Assembly: GCA_023238725.1 (NCBI GenBank)
Contig: CM041554.1
Location: 20,260,050 to 20,324,049 of the forward strand
From: Scortum barcoo
Taxonomy: Eukaryota > Chordata > Actinopteri > Centrarchiformes > Terapontidae
Length of the DNA stretch: 64,000 nt
Reading direction: 5' to 3'
The position numbers were made by a program, and so were the translations under genes. Shown piece after piece: positions 34,399-48,060 of the stretch; position 1 is the stretch's first letter, and the number at the start of each line of letters is the position of its first letter. The notes below the pieces were generated by a model. It did no database searches and was not told the origin of the DNA. It worked only from the letters and a program-made list of their open reading frames with translations.

Positions 34399-36729
34399 CT
34401 GAAAGATGCACGGACAAAATAGATTAGACTAACTAACCTACTGTAATGACAGCCCATAAAGGTCTTTCCATTTCTCTTGCGCTTTCTCTCCCTCTCACAC
34501 ACACACACACACACGCACATCACCTCTCTCCTTTCTCCCAGGGGTCGGGGGGCGGTGAGAGCGAGGAATACTAATCAGAGTGATTATATGCACCCCGTTA
34601 TTAAACATCACCCCTGCCCTGTGTGTGAGGGCAGCGGCAGTGCGCTTGTTTTATGACACGTGGCAAAGCGTGCAGGCGTGTAAATGTCAGGTGTGCTGAG
34701 TGTCTGATCAAAGGCCACGCGACCAGGGAGCAGAGCAGAGCCAACACTCGCTCTGCCCTCTGAATACGCCGCCTTCATTAACCAAACACTTAGCTCTTGC
34801 TCAGCTGTCTGTTTCGTATGTATCTGCCGAGCTATCTCGGTGCCTGGCCACGGCCGCACGGGGTGGCTTCAGCCTGGATATTTGTAATGCGCTTTGTGAG
34901 CTTTCAATGTTTTCTCTTAAAAGCATATTCTTACTCTTACTGGACAAAGTACATGGAATAACAACAAAAAAACAAATTTTCAATAACTGGCGGTCAATGT
35001 GCTTTTTGACCTTATCTGCTGGTATTATGGACTTGGAGATTACTGGATGTGATTGAAGAAAAGAACAGCATTGGGAAAATACATGTTTATACAAGCTAAA
35101 TCTCCTCTCCTTAACAGATATGCAGCTTGTCAGACATTCTGTAATTCTGTAAAGCGGCATAATCCACTTTAGACTAGGCTGACTTTTTTTTCCCTGAAGC
35201 CTAGCCTTTGCTCTTTGCCTGACTCCCTGTTCTGTTGATCCTCCCCAACAAGCTGGAATGATATTTAGCCCCCCGATACGCCTGCAGAGATCAACGTTCA
35301 CCAAGCAGCAATCTGTGGCTGTAATCATGGCCTAAGATGCCTCCTCTTCACAGCCGCTGATATTATGTGTGCTCCATGTGCATGTGTGGATGTGTGTTTG
35401 TGTGTGTGTGGATTAACCAGATGGTGGAACGTGAATCCATGTGATAGGATTATACTTTGGGGTGTTCCTCGGTGCCATCTGTTCGACTCTATGCAGTGCT
35501 CATCTATTACCGCCTGAAATGGGCCCCCAAAGTTGTGTATCCAGCACACAAACTCAACACGCGGCTCGAAACAAAAAGAAAACCGCTGTCTTCTTTTCTC
35601 ATCGCTTCAACTTTTCTTGACACTATCATGCACTTTTATCCCTTCCTCTCATTGCGCCTACGTCTCTCTGCTCCCCCCCTTCCCGTCTGTCTCGTTCTTC
35701 CACTCCTCGTCGTCCCTCCTTCCAACCCCAGTCATCAGGAGAATAGAAAATCAGAGAAGAGGAAATTCCCAAACAAATCTCTCTGACACAGGGAACATCT
35801 GTTAGCGTACTGCGTGCACTCGGCTCCCTGTGTAAGATCCAAGTCTCGCTGACGTCTCCAATATGTCTCGTCTTTGTGAACTTTTCTAATCGTCTGTGAG
35901 ACCAGTCGCGGGGACAAGTGGTCCACCTTACCTCTGGAGAGTAGTCATTAGGCAGACTTAACCACAACATTCAATCTTAATGCAATCTACTGTAGGCCAT
36001 CATGTAAATCTCTTTTTAGTTTTTTGTCATTATCATCCCTGAGGTTGACTTTCCTCAAAGAAAAAAAAAATGTTTCTCTTATTCAATGTCTGGGAAATCG
36101 AAATGAGAAAATAACTGGATTAGGGACTTGGGAATCAGTGCGGGCTCCTAAATCATGTGCACATGTCATTATGAAGTATTAAAGGTTTGGGTCTGACTGT
36201 GCATGCGGGGGTGTGTATGTGTGTGCAAGGGCTTTTCAGTGTGTGCATGGGTGTGTTTGAAAACCTGAGGGATGGGGAGTGATGGAGGGCTGGAGGATAA
36301 AAGCAGGTCTCCGAGGAAATAAAGCCAGTGTTGGCTTTAAGCAGAACAGACCTCATAAGACACATAGTGCTTATGCGAGGCAGAGTAGAAGGCCCAGAGG
36401 CAGAGACCTGAGGGGAGCAAGCCACAAGGGAGAGACAAGAGACTCACTAGCTACCACTCTCTCCTCTCTTAGCTCGAGTTAGAAACCCTACAAGAGAGGA
36501 AAGTGAGAATCCGGGAGGAAGCAGGAGAGAGATAAGACAGAAAGCAAGAGCACAGGTTTGAGAGGGATAGAGCGGAGACAGAAGAGGGGTTGAGCGTGGA
36601 GCCAGACGGGGGGGAAGGGGGTGAGGGAGGGAACGGAGGGGAGGGGAGTTTGAACAGACAGAAAGAAAGTGAGGGAGACAAAGAGGGCTCAGGGAGAGAG
36701 TCTGGGTGTTTTGTTCGTGCTTTTAATAC
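34399..36729 (-). other. ebf1 intron 8 (2331 nt)
   Basis: GT-AG intron with a short CA run beside exon 9 (34496-34517), pyrimidine-rich DNA at 35640-35720, and a purine-rich stretch at 36480-36710 that forms the region just downstream of the exon 8 donor. Nothing else was recognised. Confidence 0.9.
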
Positions 36730-36871
36730 CGTGTTCCAGGTAGGACGGTGTTCCTTCCGAGGGGTCCAGTCTCCGAGCTCGGCGCCCGTGTTTGGAGTTG
36801 TTGTGCACAAACATGTTGTCGGAGACGGCCAGGACGTGACCCTCCACGCTCACCGTAGTCGACACAACCAC
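36730..36871 (-). CDS. ebf1: ebf1 exon 8 (142 nt): end of DNA-binding domain and basic NLS-like stretch
   Basis: It encodes VVVSTTVSVEGHVLAVSDNM, then FVHNNSKHGRRARRLDPSEG, then TPSYLEH plus one base of Ala (human about 213-260). Two conservative changes from human are visible: the human V-N-V-D-G is V-S-V-E-G here. The KHGRRARR run is the basic cluster generally taken as nuclear-localisation signal and linker between the DNA-binding domain and the IPT/TIG fold. Acceptor is ttctcag|GTG. The donor ACG|gtatta is a weaker match to consensus than the other donors of the gene. Confidence 0.95.
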
Positions 36872-38184
36872 CTGAGAAACATGATAGAAACCATACAATA
36901 AGCCTCACCTAGATATTTAGATGTAATGTTGCCTTAAAGATTTATTTTGAAAGAAACATAATTCAATATTTTACCACATAAATAGTTTTTAATAAACATG
37001 CAGTTTTAATGTAGTAAATATGTTCTAATTTAGATAAATTACAAAATTAAATTACAAATCTTACTGTATGGGGTGCCTTTGCTTTACTTTTCCTTCAGGA
37101 CTTTTCAATGGGAAAATAATACGTTTCTGTTTTTGCTGTGACATTAAGTTATTTTAAGACATGCTATGACTGATTTTTTTGGCTGCTTGGAGGCAGCATA
37201 AACAAAAGGTAAATATCATCACTTTTTACATTGATATATGTGAACGTGTCTGTTTACACCATAAGGCACAGAGCAACATTAGCATTTACTTGGAGTCGTG
37301 TTTCTGGCCACCTGGTGAATGTTAAATAAGTTAAATATCAGTTCTCCTTTTAGCTCCACTTTGGTCTCCACTGACTCCTGCAGGATAGATTTGGCTCTTC
37401 AGCTGCTAAATTCTTCACTTTGTTCACTTTTTAATCACTAACCTTTGCTGTCTGTTGTTTGGTGCTGGGCAGGTAGTGTACAATGTGGTTATTTTTAAAG
37501 ATTTTTCCATGAAAAAAGCCTGCTGCAGCCGTCAATGGCTATGAGAGAACCAGGAACCAAAACAGTAAAGTTGTGGAGTGGAAAATCATGAGCTGAAAGA
37601 TACTCAAATCCTTTGTGGAAGTGAACTTGAGTTCTGTGGGTTCAAGTGCTCCCTTTTATATTTCACATACACACTCACTGTAAAAATAAAATATCTATCA
37701 TAGCCACTTTAAATAAGTTTAAAATGAATGTATAGACATTTGTACATTTTGGAGTTAAATGAAATTTATTCTCATGAATCTGCTAATATATATCTGCTCA
37801 TTAGAGGGAAGATTATTGAAGCATACTTGTGGTAGGACTGCTGTGTTGCTTGCAACTGTACATTTGTGAGACCCTGTTGACTAATAAAGGACATTTTGTA
37901 ACATTGCGTTACAGATGCACAGGGAACATTTAAGCAAGTGAGGCCTTTTGAATGCTTTGTTTCTTTAAGACTGAGTGTAGGTTCATGAACGGAGAAAGTT
38001 TATTTTATTATTTCATGAGAAAAGTATTTGTCCTTTTGCAATGTTAGTGTGTACTATGCTCTCTTTTCTCTCGGTTGTCTTCAGCTGCAGAGAGGTTGTG
38101 CCGTGGCCCTGCCTGAAAGACAGCTCCAGGATGTGTGGCCCTTGTCAACACATGCTGTATGCCTTCAGACACTCGCAGTCTCAC
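36872..38184 (-). other. ebf1 intron 7 (1313 nt)
   Basis: GT-AG intron, AT-rich and almost free of dinucleotide repeats. Its centre (about 37160-37640) reads like a dispersed percomorph repeat; see that entry. Confidence 0.9.
37160..37640. repeat. Possible dispersed percomorph repeat inside intron 7
   Basis: The segment includes GGCACAGAGCAACATTAGCA, TTTACTTGGAGTCGTGTTTC, TGGCCACCTGGTGAATGTTA and TTTGGTCTCCACTGACTCCT. From memory this wording recurs in many perciform genomic clones, which suggests a non-autonomous repeat. No terminal repeats were identified and it has no coding capacity. Confidence 0.35.
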
Positions 38185-38266
38185 CTGAAAACGCCTCATG
38201 TCTCGAGGGTTCCCTGCATTCTTTAGGCAGTTCTGGTTGCACTTCAGGAAGAACTTGAGGAAAAAC
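38185..38266 (-). CDS. ebf1: ebf1 exon 7 (82 nt): DNA-binding domain
   Basis: The exon finishes the split Arg codon and encodes FFLKFFLKCNQNCLKNAGNP then RDMRRFQ, equal to human EBF1 residues about 185-212 with no difference I can see. It belongs to the immunoglobulin-like DNA-binding fold. The acceptor has a strong pyrimidine tract ending aaatgcag and the donor is CAG|gtgaga. The exon stands alone, 22.9 kb downstream of exon 6 and 1.3 kb upstream of exon 8. Confidence 0.95.
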
Positions 38267-41200
38267 CTGCATTTGCGAAGGAAGAGAGACAGAGAGGGAA
38301 ACAAATGAGCTTGTGAAAGAGCAACTGTCTGCCATTGAAAGTACAGCATGAGCTACTCCAGCAACACACAAATACAAATAAAACACCAGTGGCAGACAAG
38401 GCTCATACACTATCCCGCCCTCATCCATCAGTTGTTTATGACAATGGCAGTTTTCTATGTAAAAACAGCTCCGGGATATTGAGTAAGATGCTACCTTGTA
38501 TATCCATCTCCGAGCTGCTGTCACAGCTTGCCATAAAGTCACCGGGGCAGACGCAGGCCCCCCCCAGCTGCACGGCCGTGTGACGGAGGTTGTGCTGTAG
38601 CTACTATGCAGCACAGTGTTGCCATTCCTGCCTCTCTCAATCTCAGTGTGAGAGACCACATCAACAGTACCTGCCATGCATTATTAATAGGCTGAGATGG
38701 CAAGTATGGCTACCCACATCAATACTTAATGAGGGGGGGGGGTCGGAGGAGTAAAAAGGGGGTGGGGGGTGGGAGGGATGTGTTGGGGGGAAGCACCGGA
38801 GGCCTGAAAAGCAGAAAGGGGACGGCTGACAATTTATTCCCTAGCCCCACCCCAAGGCTTGAAGCCTGACAACTTTCTTCTTTAACTGAAACTACAGACA
38901 GTAGTGTACATCTCACCCCTCTGCCATTGTCTGTCTCACTGAGAAGGAAAAAAAAAAAAAGGAAAACTATATCAAATGAACCGCGAAAATAAACAGCACC
39001 GTGTACAAATAAACAGGAACCCTCAAAAGGGGGAAAATAAAACTACAACATTTCCCGCCCCGCCCGCCACCTCCTCCTCCTCCCTTTGAGGTAGCTCAAA
39101 GAAGTGCTGACAGCTGAAACTGCTTACAATACAGATCTCCACCAGCCAGAGAGAGAATCACTCCTTTGCTCAGCTTTTCTTTCATATGTCTTATTTTCTA
39201 CCCTCTGTTCATTTGTTATCGCTAGGATTCTGCACTGGGCAGCGTGTTTGGAGCCAACCGCCTTAGATATAATCATGTGCGAGGTAACGCATCACGCATA
39301 CACACGCACAGAGAGACATGTCAAGAGAAACACAGTAAGCAGCAGCGCACCTCGGACAATTGCTTCATCTGGGAGGGAAAAAAAACAAAAAAAAAAACAA
39401 GAGAGCGAAGAAGATAAATGGACAGACCAGAGTTCTGTCTCATTTCAAGGGCCAGCCTACTGCTGTGCACATTACAGGCATCTGATGTAACACAAGAACT
39501 CGTGAATTTATCCCTGACAACTTTTAAATGCATGACAGCTGGTTAGTGGTAGATGCTCTTCTTCAAGCGAAGAAGAAAAAGCCTCTTATGATCTGAATAA
39601 CAAACTGTCTTTCTCTGCCGCTCTCTCGCTCTCTTTCTTCTCCTCTTACCACTTTGTTTGTGGTCTGATTTACGGTCTCGCTGGCGCAAGAGGCTAAATC
39701 TGAATGAGAGGGTGGAATAGGAAAAAGAGAGAGGAGAGGGAAGCAGAAAGCGAGAGGAGAAAGTGATAGAAGGACAGACAGATGGATGAGGTAGAAAGTA
39801 TGTGAAATCCGAAAGGAGAGACAGACCACCCTCCTGTATATTTTAGAAGCTGTAGGCCAATATCTCAATAATTCATGAAGCAGAGAGATGGAGGGTTTTT
39901 TTTTTTTTTTTTTTTACTGTGGCTGTTGGACCCCAAAGGCTGAGGGTCTCCCAACTTTCTTTATCCTCTCGAGGTCAGAGTACAGCCTCGCAGACAGCTG
40001 TGGACTACATCCACTTGTCCAACACACTCCACCTTCCTCAGTCCACCTCCTGTTTAATTCATTGACTCCTGCTCTTTCCCCGTCGTGTCCTTCTCCTCCT
40101 CCTCTGAGGTATTCATGATGGACAGATGATGGATAAGTGGATACAGGAAAGTCAGGGTCACCAGAGTCAGAGGTGACCAAATCAGGGGGTTAAATATTAG
40201 AGTTTGGATTGCAGAAAGGAGGAGAAGGAGGAGGTGGTGGAGGAGAAAGGGAGAAAAAAAGTGAGACTGTGCTGAGAGACTGAGGGTGAAAAAAAGAGAT
40301 GAGGACAGTAAGTCAGAGAGTCAGCATGCCTCATTCGCTTTGCCATATGTCAGCATGTCCCCTCCATCTCCTGCACGCGTGGATCATCTGATTCATTATT
40401 TACATGACTTAAGGTGTCTGGAGTCAGCTGCACGGAAACATTACAAAACTGTAGCATGTTGATTCCTCGCTGCTCTATCTCATCTCCCCGGGAGCCGGGG
40501 GACTGGAATCACCGCTGCACACATTAACATGGATCAACAGAGAGTGGGTGTGTTGAGGGTGGGCTGGAGGTGGGGAGGGGGATAAAGAGCAGTGTGTGTT
40601 GATATGCAATAGCAAAGAGATTACCATAAGGATTTATGGATAATCTGATTGACAGCTGACCAGTAAATATGGACAGATAGCTGACGGTAGCCTATAATTC
40701 TCTCATTTGCTCTGTTCAGCGCCCCATTATCATGTTTGTCTTGCTTTTTAATCAATGAAAAAGATAATTTACTGCTTCATAATGGTTACTCTGTTTCTCA
40801 TGCTGACTGCAGGATCACAACCTTTTTTGCAAGACGTACCCCCCCCCCCATACAAATTTATGATCCTTATGATGATTATTTTCCATCTATTTTTGGCAAA
40901 TATTGTGCATGCTGTTCTGTTGCAATGTGGAAATGAATGAATAAATAAAATGTGTGAAAAGGCATAAGACATTTGGACATTTGGACTCCTCATTACACAT
41001 AGTATAGCATCCTAACTTCTGCACTGCACACAGGGTTTTAAATTCTTACAGATGGTTTTGCAAAAACTGTATCTTCTCTCAAAATCTCAGTTTTCAGTTG
41101 AAACATATTGTCTCCTGCATAAACTCTTGCTTTGATTACTGCTCCCTCTACCTTGTTTGTATTTGTGACTCTCGCTGGTTTCAAGCTGTTTCACTGTGCA

Positions 41201-43492
41201 GACTCCACAGCTACAAATATTAGCAGTGCAAATTGCTGTGCCGGCTGGATTAAATGAAATAAAACCATTTTGCTCTCACATAATTACCCCCAAATCCAGG
41301 AATGGCTGTGGAAGTGAATTTGTGTAAATAACTGCTTGGCCTCTTGAAGCCTCGTGGCATAAATTTGTAACGGCGAAAACGAACGAATAAACACATGCAG
41401 CCGGTCGCCGTAGTAATTTAATGATCTCACACTTTCATCATATCATAACGGGCATTATTTGTCACTTTGGAGCAATTAAACACAAAATCACCCTCTGCCC
41501 ATAAAAAACAAAACAAGGAAAGCAATTATAACACAACTTTTAAGTAATCCCTGTAGCATCTAAATATTATTACTGTGGTGATAAAGATTGTCTAAGCGAT
41601 TAGCTAACAGCAAGGAAGCCTCCGAGGGACAATTCTGTTATATTTTCTAATAATTTTCCTACATTAGCAACAAATGAGGTAAAGAGTTGTTTTCCTTGTC
41701 AAATTTAACATGGATAACTTTAGAACGGCGTGGTTTCTTCTTCCCCAGTACTTCTGGTTTATTCATCTCATCGGCCCTTTGTGTTGTACATCCTGGTGCC
41801 TCATTTCTTCATCCTTTGCCCCTCCTCTCCCTGCTGCTCTCTCGGTTTTGTTCTGACGCCGATGCACTGTAAAAATGGCTGTGGGTGATGCCATAATTCA
41901 GCCCTCTCCTCTCCCTCTCCCGCCATCCATTTCTGCCGCACAGATCATCTCCAGAAGAAAAGCATTGTGTCTGGCTCCTAATATGCTTCATGAGGTGTGT
42001 AATTCACTGTGCTCCGGAGGGGAGCCATTTGTCTCGGGGGTTAACTAAGTGACACAACAGCACTTCCCCATGCCTGTTACCACCGTGGGACATGTTGAAC
42101 TAATCTAGGCAGGTAGAGGAATGGCGGATCCTGCACTTCAGCAATTAAGCATTAAAATTTGTTCAGGAAGTCGATCCTAATGAAGTCAGAGGTGAGTTCA
42201 AATTAAGTGTAAATATTTGTAAGCAAATATAATGTTACAGCGGGAAAGAAAAGGAGTGACAAATAGGCAACCAAACTGAAAGTGAAGTCTGGCGCTCTCA
42301 GAGAATCAAATATCTTCCCCGACTTCTGCTTTGTGTATTTTCTTTTCCTCCCCATGTGTTTCATTTCTCATACTCGCTCCTCTCTTTGCAACTCTTTCTT
42401 TCGCTCTTTCCGCCATGCATCACTGACACTTCAACCAAGAGCCTGACTGGCTTGTTTTCGTGGTGACCTGTCTCCCTGCCTGCAGTATATGTTTAAGCGT
42501 GGAAGCGCACACACAGACGCACACATGCACACATACACACACACTAATTTAAGGAGATTTATGAGAGGGGCCTTGCACCAGGAGCCATGCAGGCTGACCC
42601 CAGGGGTGTAGGGGGGCACTGGGTGGGGGAGGGGGCCTGGCTCCACAGGGGGGGGACATTAATAATCCAGAACCAGGTCTGTCTCTGGGTCTGGCCCTGG
42701 GCCTCGGACACCAGGCTGTAGCAGACTGCAGTGGCCCAGTTTACTGCGAGAGAAACATCCAGTACAAGATACCAGACTAATATCAGATGGATAGATAGAT
42801 ACCTGAACTAGAAAAGACAAAACATAAAAAGAAACATGCAAAAGCACACACTGAACACACAGACAAAGAAAGGCCATCACACACACACACACACTTTGCT
42901 CCATTCCTTTGGAGCACCTCTATATTGCCCTCATGTCTATCTTAAGTGTCATGATTTATTCAAATAGAACATCTCACTGCGCTGAAAAATTCATTCCCAG
43001 CTCGCTCAGCGCATCATCCCATCCTCCTCATCTCTATCTGCTTGATGCGTGTGCATGTCGTGTCAGCTGGATTTGCCCTGTTGTTAAATATTTCTCAGAA
43101 CAAATGGACCCCGGAGGAGGGAGACGGTGGGTCAGGGAGGATCTGCGCTGTGCCTCCGCCGCTTGGGGAGAGGCCCCACTTGGGAGAGATCGCTCGTCGC
43201 TTCCCCTGGAGCCGGAGCTCCAGTCCCAGCTTGGGGACAGAAGTCCCAGAGACACTTAACCAATTGTGTTTCATCCATTTCATCCGAAAAGGATCATTCA
43301 AAATTCAACTGAGAAATTGTGCAGGGAGCATTGAAAGACAGGCAGCGAGATCTCTCCAGCGTGGGAACAGTGTAGGAGAGAGGAACGCTGGGTTCAACAA
43401 CTTGTAGCCTGATAACATCGCTACCTGTGGCCTGGCTTCACACCAGAGCAGCTTGGAAATAATGCAACCAAATAAACCACTGTGCATGCTGT

Positions 43493-43533
43493 ATGTGTAT
43501 GTGTGTGTGTGTATGTGTGTGTGTGTGTGTGTA
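43493..43533. repeat. (GT)n microsatellite with one AT interruption
   Basis: About 20 dinucleotide units in intron 6. Confidence 0.9.
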
Positions 43534-44559
43534 TCAAAGCCATGATGAATAACAGGCTGTCTGGGTGACGGACAAGCTTGGCAGGCGGTGCTGATTGAAA
43601 CACTTCCTCTGTCGGGGCCTGGCCCATTAATCTGATGGAGACAGAGACAAAGAGAGAGAGAGCGAGAGAGAGAGCAGAGAGAGAGAGAAAGAGGGAAAAG
43701 CTGCGGGCCCCCAGACCACAGGAGTAATGAAGGGTCCTGGTCCCTCTCACCTCAACATTGTCCTGCCATGCTGGGACGCTCTGCTACCCTGTCCAGCCCA
43801 AACCCTGCCCTCGTGGGACTGACCAGTAAATAATGGCCCTGTCATCAGCCTGGTAGAGCCGAAGGGTGTGTGTGACCGCGTGTCTGTGTGTGTGCGTGTG
43901 TGTGTGTGAGACCATGTGCTTATGCCCGCCTGTGTGCCTCCCCGCGCAGTCATTTACCCTAACTGTTCTCCTCTCCACCTTAGTTGAGGACTGATGTATT
44001 CATATTGAATAGTGTTGATTTAAGCACATGTTAAACTTAATGCATAATGCATCGACTATATATAGCTTGATAAAGAGCATTGTGTCAACCTGGGACCAGC
44101 CCCATACATTGTGGGGATGAATGTGCCGCTTGCAAAAGTTCTTTCTTTTTGTTCCATTTAAGCACCGTATTAAATCATAACTATGACTGTGACTGTACAC
44201 AGGCTCAAGGTTATGTTTCTAAATGCAGCAGGATCAGAAATCAGAAACTTAATTAGTGTGCCGTGTTTGTTCTCGGGTGAAAAGTTGTTCCCTCCAATGG
44301 GTCTTGAGGGAGGAATATGGAAGGAGAGAGTGGAAGAAACCGAGAAAATGCGAGACAGAGAGAGGGTGTGTGAGACGAGGGGGGTAAAAGAGGAAGACTG
44401 ATACTGAACGGAGATGTATGGCTTCCCACAGTGTGTGTGTGTGTGGACATGTGCACATGTGTGTTTTGGCCTTAGCATCCCTCTGTGTTTATCAAACATA
44501 TTACAGCTCCTTCTAGATTCCTCACCTGCACACCCCCAGCCTGCTACATATGGCCCACC

Positions 44560-44770
44560 AATCACAAAATAAGGAATCATGCATACATTAGCATAGCTAA
44601 TGGCCTACCCTCTCCATTTAATATGCAAATTTCCTGAAACATTACTGAATGCCGTCTGTTCTAAATGAATAAATTTGAATCGCAATTAGAATAATCCTTT
44701 ATAATTAATGAAAACTGTCAATTTTGGTTCATAAGTAATTTGATTAAAGTGGTGATGGGACACTTATGAA
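44560..44770. promoter_or_regulatory. Candidate conserved non-coding element in intron 6
   Basis: Repeat-free block with octamer ATGCAAAT at 44623-44630 and a run of homeodomain cores (TTAGCATAGCTAATGG, CGCAATTAGAATAATC, TATAATTAATG, AGTAATTTGATTAAAG). Microsatellites lie on both sides. Confidence 0.4.
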
Positions 44771-44929
44771 GTTCATCGGGCTGCGAGGAGTGTGAACACA
44801 CACTCACACGCATGCATGCAAACACACACACAAGCTGCATGACAACCAACAGCAGGACCAGGGCTACATTATTGATGAAGATGATTAATAAACTTATGAA
44901 AGTGGTTGTCACACATGCCAGACCTCCTC

Positions 44930-44953
44930 TTTTTTTTTTTTTTTTTTTTTTTT
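44930..44953. repeat. Poly-T tract (24 nt)
   Basis: Longest homopolymer run noted in the window; poly-A in the ebf1 transcript. It may be the remnant tail of a retroposon, but no element was recognised beside it. Confidence 0.9.
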
Positions 44954-47900
44954 AACCCAACACAACTTCTTTCCACTCCTTTACCGCCGAGGAGAAACAA
45001 CAGATCAATCACGCCTTTCTGCCTCCTGACAGAGAGGGAAAAGTGAGGGAGTGATTGAAAAGGTTCCCCGGCCTCGTGGTGCTGTGTCAGTGGCCTGTCC
45101 GTCCGGTGGGAGACACTGATGGACTGTCAGAGAGAGGCAGAGAGAGCACCGCACACACACACACGCCAAGTCATTACAGGCGTTTGAACCGTTTCCCTGT
45201 TGTTTCTCAAAGGGGTTGGTGGGGGGGTGGGGGGAGGTAGGGGGCAGACAGTGCTGCTGTTTGCTGTTTTGGTTTTATCACTAAATAATAACATGTTATG
45301 AGGAGCATACAGTTGAAGAAGAGGGCCAGCAGTCTGTAACTGTTCATACTCACATCAGCACACTCTTCCTCACAATTAACTCTCTCATGCTGTACTATGC
45401 TGTGCTACTGAAGCGTATAATGGTGTCACTTAAATTAGGGTCACTCAACTGTGGGAAATTGTTGCGATGCACGTCTATCCCTTCCCTTTGTGCGGTATGT
45501 ATATGAACGTGGCCGCGCTGGTGTTTGTGCCTCAACTCCACGTAAAGTGTGTTTGCATGGCTTCAACCCAATAATAATGGTCCAGATAGTGTTGAGCCCC
45601 GCAGACTAATTAGCCATATCACTGAGAAAATAGCAGCCTGCTAATTAATGGGTATTATGGCATTTCAGAAGTCACTGCTCTAATTGGGAGGGAACTGAGC
45701 CTCGCATTTCCATACTGCAGTAATACCGGCTTTATCCGCCCGTCTATCTGTCCGTCTGTCTACCTACTTGGCATGCTTGCTTTTAAACACAATCTTCCAC
45801 ATGTACGCAGGGAAAATAATTATCCTGCACACGCTCACATATTCAAACATACACATGGTAATGCACAGGATGTGTACACATGTACACTGCCAAGGTTTTT
45901 TCCACACAAAGAGAACTCCCTCAACCACAAGGAGACACGATTCACTCCATAAAACATTGTTGTAACCTCTGACCTATTATCTTATATATCTATTGTGATT
46001 AGATATCCTTATATTGCTTTTAGAGGAGAAAAGCCTAATGGAAGTGAATTGGTCAGTAAGATAATCCACTTGAATAAGTCTCTGTATCATTTTGTATGTA
46101 TGTGTGCCTCCAAACCGGCTCTCTTTGATACACATGCATACATGCATATCCCCTATAGATTCCTCTTAACCCTATCAGGCAGTGGGACAATCAAAATAGA
46201 TTTGCATTTAAATGCCACATGCTCTGTATCAAATATCAAATCAAGCCCGAGTCACTGAGACAGACAGACAGTCATCTCATTCCTGCTTCCTCCACCTCCT
46301 CCTCCTTTCTCCTCTGAGGGTCCCAGGGACTCCCATTCTCCCCCGGACGAGCTCTATCGAGGAGTGACAGGCTGTGGCCAGGGCTTGATTGACAGCCTGT
46401 TGATGCTTCTTTTTCCACACAAACCCTCTCTTTCTGCGCATTCACACTCTGTGTTCGCCTTCACCCCCCCGTCTCTCCTGCTCGTGCACTGGTCTGGGTG
46501 TCAGTGATAGCCCCTGGGCTAGTGCCCTGCAGGCTGCACAGCACTATACATACAAATCACAGTGTGTCAGCCTTGTGAATGGGCCCATTTTGACTTTGTC
46601 CTTGTAAAGTCAGGCCCCCCTTGAAGCAGGCTGGATCTGTATCCTGCTTCTTTTTTTTTCTTTCCTTTTTTTAAACTTTCCTTTTCATTGTGTGTGCACA
46701 GAGGCAGATGATGAAACTTACCCAAAGGGACAAGTATTGTAAGAGAGTGCGCACACAGAAACACACAGGAAAACTGGCAGATTTAAATGCGGTGCTAATG
46801 GGCAGCACCTCACAGGAGCAGGGTATAAATACATCAACAACAGCACGCACGTATAGACAGTCCACACACACCGCAACGGCCAAGACCCCGGGCTTAATCT
46901 CACACACTCAGCTAGTACACCTGGTTAATGTTAAGAGGGCAGTTATAGTCAATTACATTCCCATATAACGCATAAACCTCCACCCCGCCTGTGCCGGGAG
47001 AGTAATTGAAAACAGGCGCAGAAGGCACCGGGGTCCAGACAAAAAGTCAACTTCCCACCCCTGAGTTTCCCCATTCACTACATGTGCCGTCTTCCCATTC
47101 CATATTCTGCAGTCCTGGGGGCAAACGTACGGGGGAGGAAGGGGTGGGTTGCCATTTGGATATAAGGCAGCGAAAAGAGCAGAAGGATATGAAGTCATAT
47201 GAGGTACTGGAGAGGAAGACAAAAGGAGTGGGAAAAGGGGGAGACGGCGAGGGCTTTGTCTCCCAGGTGAGGTCCAGGGGAGTAGCAGTTAGGGTCGGGG
47301 TGAGAGGGTGGCGGACTGGTGGTGGTGTTCCATGTAGGTGGGGTGGCGGTGGGGGGAGTTTAAGGGGGACAGCGGTTGTAAGTAGGAGTTTGAGACTGAC
47401 AGGTGACATTACCCTGCGTCATGGCTGGAGGGACAGAGGGACAGAGGGCGCGATGGTTATCCAAGCAGAGAAATGTCAGCGTCCAGACACCGCTGTGACA
47501 CACACTGTGACATGCACGCACGCACGCACCTTGCACCCACACACACACACACAAACAAGAGCTGCACAGACACACAAGTACACAAAGATCCAGGACAAAG
47601 GAGTCTGGAGTCTTTGAGAATAAAAAAGGCTGGCTACAGTGGGCAGAGATGAAGAGATTACATCCTCTCCATTTAAAAAAGGAGCAGATGAGAATAATGA
47701 GACAAAGCGGAAGAAAAGGCAAGGAGTCACTGACTATACTATTACGAGTCAACAACCATGCATTTATTCATATCGTCTCATTTGCAAAACACGAGCCTCC
47801 ACCCTTTTTTTTTCAGGAAGTTGGTCCTTCCTCCACATTTGTCCCTTTTCAATCTGTTCTCTGGCGTTTTCATTAAAGCCTAACCTAATTTTGGCAAAGC

Positions 47901-47959
47901 TTATAAAATGTCCATATTGCTGCTCATTCGACCCCATTGATTTAGTGTTTGGTTAAATA

Positions 47960-48060
47960 TTCAGGACTGTGGATGCAATTAACATGCTGTTAATGAATAA
48001 TTGATCGCATCTTAAGCGGCCATAAAACTCATGCATATTAATTATTGAAACAGGAAATAT
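47960..48060. promoter_or_regulatory. Candidate conserved non-coding element in intron 6
   Basis: Short repeat-free AT-rich block containing GCAATTAACATG, GTTAATGAATAATTGATCGC and CATGCATATTAATTATTG. Homeodomain and POU-like cores are packed closely. Confidence 0.3.

Noticed and set aside
44930..44953. Poly-T run as the tail of a retroposed gene copy
   Set aside because: No processed-gene sequence or SINE body was recognised next to it.
47006..47617. Open frame of 203 codons on the plus strand
   Set aside because: It translates G-rich and CA-repeat DNA inside intron 6, resembles no family, and its reading is low complexity. No splice-supported context.
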